Below, piece after piece: positions 12,271 to 14,876 of a stretch of DNA of 14,876 bases. The notes beneath the pieces were generated by a model. The model saw nothing but the letters and a program-made list of their open reading frames with translations. It did no database searches and was not told where the DNA came from. The number at the start of each line of letters is the position of its first letter. The first letter of the stretch is position 1. The translations under genes were made by a program, and so were the position numbers. This stretch comes from CAZKWG01 sp964615375 (lineage in GTDB: Bacteria; Myxococcota_A; UBA796; CAZKWG01), in assembly GCA_964615375.1 (NCBI GenBank), contig CAZTOW010000090.1, forward strand, positions 1 to 14,876, given 5' to 3'.

Positions 12271-12846
12271 TCAGAGCTCCTTGCCCAGCCGGGCCTCGCG
12301 CCACCGCTGGTAGTCGGCGTCCGTGCCCGTGCCCGTCTCGGTCCGCTGCTCGAGCACGCGACGAGCGCCCGCCTTGGCGTCCACGACGAGGTGGGTCGCG
12401 TCGAAGTAGATCGGATGCTCCCGGTGGTCCGGCCCGTCGTTCATGGCGGCGTCCAGGCTCACGAAGCGCAAGGCCGCACCCTCGGGCCCGCGGGCCCAGC
12501 TCGTCAGGTGAGGCCGGCGATCCCCTTCGTACTGCTCCCAGGCCACGAGCAGAACGAGGGCGCCCGAGGCCAGGCGCGCCGCGTACGCCAGTCCGGGCGG
12601 CTCGTCGACTTCGTGGCCCGAGAAGCGGAGCAGCCGGTCGGGGCGTCCGTCGCCGTCGAGGTCGGGCGCGCACGCGGCCTCGACCCGCGTAGTCGGTCCC
12701 GAGGGGGCAGCGCCCGAGGTGCCGTTGGGCACGCGGAGCGGAGCGACGTCGCGGAGGGCGGCCAGGCGATCCGCCTCCGCGAGCTGCTGCCAGGCCATGG
12801 GCTTCCCGTCCTCGCAGAGGGCCGGGACGTCGGCGTAGAGGGGCAT
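12271..12846 (-). CDS. DxDxDG-containing protein, possibly N-terminally truncated
   Basis: ATG at 12844-12846; 191 aa. The middle has CAPDLDGDGRPDRLLRFSGH, a DxDxDGxxD calcium-binding loop of the FG-GAP/VCBS or dockerin kind usually found in secreted proteins. The segments ALVLLVAWEQYEG and EHPIYFDATHLVVDAKAG look like beta strands. Two cysteines (in PALCEDGKP and EAACAPD) could form a disulfide. No signal peptide is present and no good ribosome site precedes the ATG; the frame stays open upstream but becomes a shadow of the opposite-strand gene. I infer that a secreted protein may have lost its 5' end here. It diverges from the 97-aa gene across 87 bases. Confidence 0.55.
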   Translation of the reverse strand: MPLYADVPALCEDGKPMAWQQLAEADRLAALRDVAPLRVPNGTSGAAPSGPTTRVEAACAPDLDGDGRPDRLLRFSGHEVDEPPGLAYAARLASGALVLLVAWEQYEGDRRPHLTSWARGPEGAALRFVSLDAAMNDGPDHREHPIYFDATHLVVDAKAGARRVLEQRTETGTGTDADYQRWREARLGKEL

Positions 12847-12850
12847 GGAC

Positions 12851-12866
12851 CCATCGTAATCGATGG
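12851..12866. promoter_or_regulatory. Inverted repeat in the divergent intergenic region
   Basis: CCATCG (12851-12856), TAAT, CGATGG (12861-12866): perfect 6-bp arms around an AT spacer, immediately upstream of the minus-strand ATG at 12846 and inside the 87-base gap between divergent genes. Operator-like by form only. Confidence 0.35.
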
Positions 12867-12933
12867 AGGGCTCTCGTGGCCCGAGCGCCGCCCCCGGCTC
12901 GACGACCCCACGCCCTGCCGCTACCGCGCCCCC

Positions 12934-13227
12934 ATGGACGCGCGCGCCCGCACCCTCGCACTGCTCGCCTCGCCTGGGCGCATGGCGCCGCTCGACGCCG
13001 GCCTGCGGCGCGAGCTCGCAGCGCCAGCGGTGCAGGACCGTCGGGCGCGGGAGGCGGCGCTGGTGCGGGAGGCGGCGGAGGCGGGGGATCCGAGGGTGGT
13101 GGCGGCGGTGTTGGGGCGGGTGGCGGTGCCCGCGGAGGCCGAGGTGGAGACGTGGGCGGAGGTGGATGCGCGGATGGCGGGGATGCTGGAGGAGCATCCG
13201 CACCTTGCCGAGGCGGTGAGCGGCTGA
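12934..13227 (+). CDS. 97-aa Ala/Arg/Glu-rich helical protein
   Basis: ATG at 12934-12936 (MDARARTLALLASPGRMAPL), TGA at 13225-13227. The product is predicted to be all-helical: AGLRRELAAPAVQDRRAREA, LVREAAEAGDPRVVAAVLGR, EVDARMAGMLEEHPHLAEAV. Repeated helix pairs of this kind resemble HEAT-type or other alpha-solenoid pieces but are too short to assign. The frame is open far upstream but that part is the shadow of the opposite-strand gene. There is no clear ribosome site, so the start could differ. It is divergent from the DxDxDG protein. Confidence 0.5.
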   Translation: MDARARTLALLASPGRMAPLDAGLRRELAAPAVQDRRAREAALVREAAEAGDPRVVAAVLGRVAVPAEAEVETWAEVDARMAGMLEEHPHLAEAVSG

Positions 13228-13261
13228 GCACGCGGTCCACCTCGCCATGTTCAGCGGCGCG

Positions 13262-13482
13262 TCAGCTGCTCCGGGCCCGGAGGATCAGGTTCAGGACCAC
13301 GGAGAGCACGATGGACAGCACGATGATCGTGGCGACGGGGAAGTGGAACCTTGTCCGTTCGCCCTGGACGAAGAGGTCGCCCAGCAGCCATCCAGTCCTG
13401 CTCGGTCAAACACGACCATGCTGCCGATGTCCAGCAGCGGGATCGTATTGAGGAGCACTGCGGCACGCCCGAGATAGCCCAT
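13262..13482 (-). pseudogene. Frameshifted DUF2905-family membrane protein
   Basis: The 3' part on the minus strand reads WLLGDLFVQGERTRFHFPVA, TIIVLSIVLSVVLNLILRAR and stops at 13262-13264. GDxxxxxxxxxFxFPxAtxixLSixLsxxL is the hallmark of DUF2905, a small inner-membrane family of about 70 aa with two membrane segments and unknown function. The N-terminal part (MGYLGRAAVLLNTIPLLDIG, from ATG 13480-13482) is in a different frame and continues in-frame only to an Arg/Ser-rich chance tail. The frames must switch near 13400, so the intact protein cannot be made unless the shift is a sequencing error. The first membrane segment is also poor. Confidence 0.6.
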
Positions 13483-13570
13483 GTGTAGTAGTTGGGCAGG
13501 CCGCTCCGCTACCGTCGCGGCCTCCCACTCAGGCCCCTGGGTACGCCACGCTCGTTGCGCAGCAGGTCGT

Positions 13571-14308
13571 TCAAGGATTGAGGTTCATCGACACCGATCC
13601 GTCGGTAATCTCCACAGGGTCGAAGAGCACGTGGGACACGTACACGTAGACCTGATCACCCTCCTCGAGCGAGCACTCGACTTCCTCGTGCACCTCGGGG
13701 GTATAGAGCGTGTCCATCTGCGGATCCCACGTCCAAACCTCCTTGTCATCAGTTCCGCAGTGCACGGCCACCGTCAACGGCTTGTATCCATCCGTATCCT
13801 CGCTAAGCCCATCAGGGATGGAGACGCCTGAGAAGTAGATGTCGAGGCCTATAGTCCAGGATCCATCTTCGGGCACTGTTGCTACCCACTCGAACTCCTC
13901 AGTGCCCTCCGAGTCTGAGACGACCTCGACGGTAGCGAGCTCGGACACACAGCCTCGATCGACGTTGAAGCCGATGATTTCATAGCCGTCCTCGTCGTTC
14001 GTGGAGTGGACGGACTGGGTGTAGCCGTCCCCGAGCGCGTACGAGCAGTTGTAGAGGTCAGGATCGTCGACAACGCAGTAGTACGTTCCATCAACGTCGT
14101 CCTGGTAGTTGAAGATCCCGTAGCCTTCCGTCTGCGACGCCTCGATCTCCGTCTCGGTCTGGTGCTCCGCCGCGCATTCGGCGACCGGGGACGATCCGTC
14201 CGGACACTCGAAGCCCTTGGGGAACTCGCAAGTCCTGCACCCCGCTCCGATCAGAACAATGGTGGACGCAAGAAGGAAGGTGTGGCGGTGTGTCTCGCGA
14301 TGAATCAT
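13571..14308 (-). CDS. Cysteine-rich secreted lipoprotein (245 aa)
   Basis: ATG at 14306-14308 with GGAGG in the leader. The N-terminus is a signal peptide (MIHRETHRHTFLLASTIVLI) ending in a lipobox-like IGAG before Cys24, so the protein is likely lipid-anchored at Cys24, although -3 is Gly rather than the usual Leu. The mature protein is acidic with about ten cysteines (for example CEFPKGFECPDGSSPVAEC) and many Asp/Glu/Tyr residues; segments such as GYGIFNYQDDVDGTYYCVVD and VYVYVSHVLFDPVEITDGSV suggest a beta-sandwich domain outside the inner membrane. This kind of Cys-rich orphan lipoprotein is common in Myxococcota. No family was recognised. Confidence 0.8.
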   Translation of the reverse strand: MIHRETHRHTFLLASTIVLIGAGCRTCEFPKGFECPDGSSPVAECAAEHQTETEIEASQTEGYGIFNYQDDVDGTYYCVVDDPDLYNCSYALGDGYTQSVHSTNDEDGYEIIGFNVDRGCVSELATVEVVSDSEGTEEFEWVATVPEDGSWTIGLDIYFSGVSIPDGLSEDTDGYKPLTVAVHCGTDDKEVWTWDPQMDTLYTPEVHEEVECSLEEGDQVYVYVSHVLFDPVEITDGSVSMNLNP

Positions 14309-14876
14309 GGTTGGCCTCCGTTAAGGGACGCCTCTTGGACGCATAGCCCGATGAGTCTATTCAATCGCGCACGCAGAAATGTGGTTCCCCACTTCACCTT
14401 TGAACAGATGAGCAGGCTGGCATGCGGTATCTAGTGGCTATTAAACAATATCGTCTAAGTAGAATGTAATCTGAACCAGATCTGCCTTGGCAGCCACGCG
14501 TCTGGGCCATCACTTCGCCGTTGTCGCTCCCCCCTCCAGACTGGCTCACCGATTTTCCCTCGCATCATGCCCTCCTCCAACTCCCGCCTGGCCTGATGCT
14601 GTTGCGTCGTACGCCCGATCGAGCCCCGCCTGGACCTGCTGGAGTGCCCGGACGACGTCGGCTTCGAGAGCAGTTGGACCTTGACGTGGGGGTGGTCGCA
14701 GCGGCGGGCGCCCTGCTTGCTCTCGCTGTGGAGCCCGAGAGCACTGCCTCGATGTTAGGCCAGCAGCCGGAGTCATCAGAGATGAGCGGCCGAACGACTG
14801 GCACCTACCTCAACGAGCTCTGCTCCATCGCTGCCCAGAAGGATACCACTTCTGCTGACCAGAAGTGCGCCACTCT
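14309..14876. other. Region at the window edge without a convincing gene
   Basis: The part 14309-14480 is relatively AT-rich and probably holds the lipoprotein promoter. From 14596 a plus-strand frame (ATG 14596-14598) stays open to the window end; its later part (AAAGALLALAVEPESTASML and beyond) looks weakly coding, while the start is Arg/Pro-rich. In another frame a short stretch at about 14616-14700 reads IEPRLDLLECPDDVGFESSW followed by TLTWGWSQRR, also protein-like but bounded by stops. This mix suggests remnants of a decayed gene, or a gene whose start lies here and continues beyond the window. Confidence 0.35.

Noticed and set aside
11351..13240. 629-aa minus-strand open frame
   Set aside because: Extreme Pro/Arg/Ala composition, spans several genes on both strands and has no domain.
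1..14876. CRISPR array or rRNA genes
   Set aside because: No regularly spaced repeats of 23-40 bases and no rRNA-like conserved blocks were seen.

Overview
The window is GC-rich bacterial DNA (very high GC at third codon positions, many GTG starts, Ala/Arg/Pro-rich small proteins, a Cys-rich secreted lipoprotein and a C-terminal domain of the kind found in conflict proteins of large-genome bacteria). This fits a myxobacterium-like member of the Myxococcota or another complex high-GC lineage, but no housekeeping or rRNA marker is present, so that placement is inference. The content (small unknown genes in tight operons, a tyrosine recombinase, a phage-defence nuclease, a ParB-like DNA-binding protein, decayed gene copies) is that of an accessory region: a genomic island, integrative element or large plasmid.

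Region 1 (about 1-4365, minus strand) is a block of very small genes in three transcription units. Each unit starts downstream of a near-identical promoter (TTGCTN, 16-17 bases, CATTCA or CGTTCA). Unit A is 2247 to 543: a 254-aa protein with a DUF2924-like end, a ribbon-helix-helix protein, a Pro-rich 70-aa protein and a 127-aa protein, coupled by TGATG and ATGA overlaps. A decayed partial copy of the 127-aa gene lies beyond it at 51-233. Unit B is 3434 to about 2598 and includes a 57-aa protein, a DUF6900-like protein and a 39-aa single-pass membrane peptide. Unit C is 4006 to 3543 (78 aa and 68 aa). A further 77-aa gene lies at 4132-4365.

Region 2 (4602-9003, plus strand) is the most interesting. 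A DUF1871-like protein is followed by a tyrosine recombinase with all catalytic residues. Twenty-nine bases later comes a 371-aa protein with a helix-turn-helix near the N-terminus and, at the C-terminus, a domain resembling the effector-associated (EAD/death-like) adaptor domains of bacterial conflict systems. It is followed by a 585-aa AIPR-family protein with an N-terminal PD-(D/E)xK-type nuclease signature. I propose the last two genes as a candidate two-gene anti-phage system, an adaptor/sensor plus a nuclease effector, carried by or next to the recombinase.

Region 3 (9004-12244) has an upstream region holding an 18-bp perfect palindrome with parS-like arms, then a 225-aa protein with the ParB-type helix-turn-helix signature, then two minus-strand genes for membrane proteins, then a plus-strand gene broken by one base at a C8 tract.

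Region 4 (12245-14876) has a divergent pair (a DxDxDG-containing protein and a 97-aa protein) around a small palindrome, a frameshifted DUF2905 membrane-protein remnant, a Cys-rich lipoprotein, and about 570 bases with no convincing gene at the window edge. No rRNA, tRNA or CRISPR array was seen.
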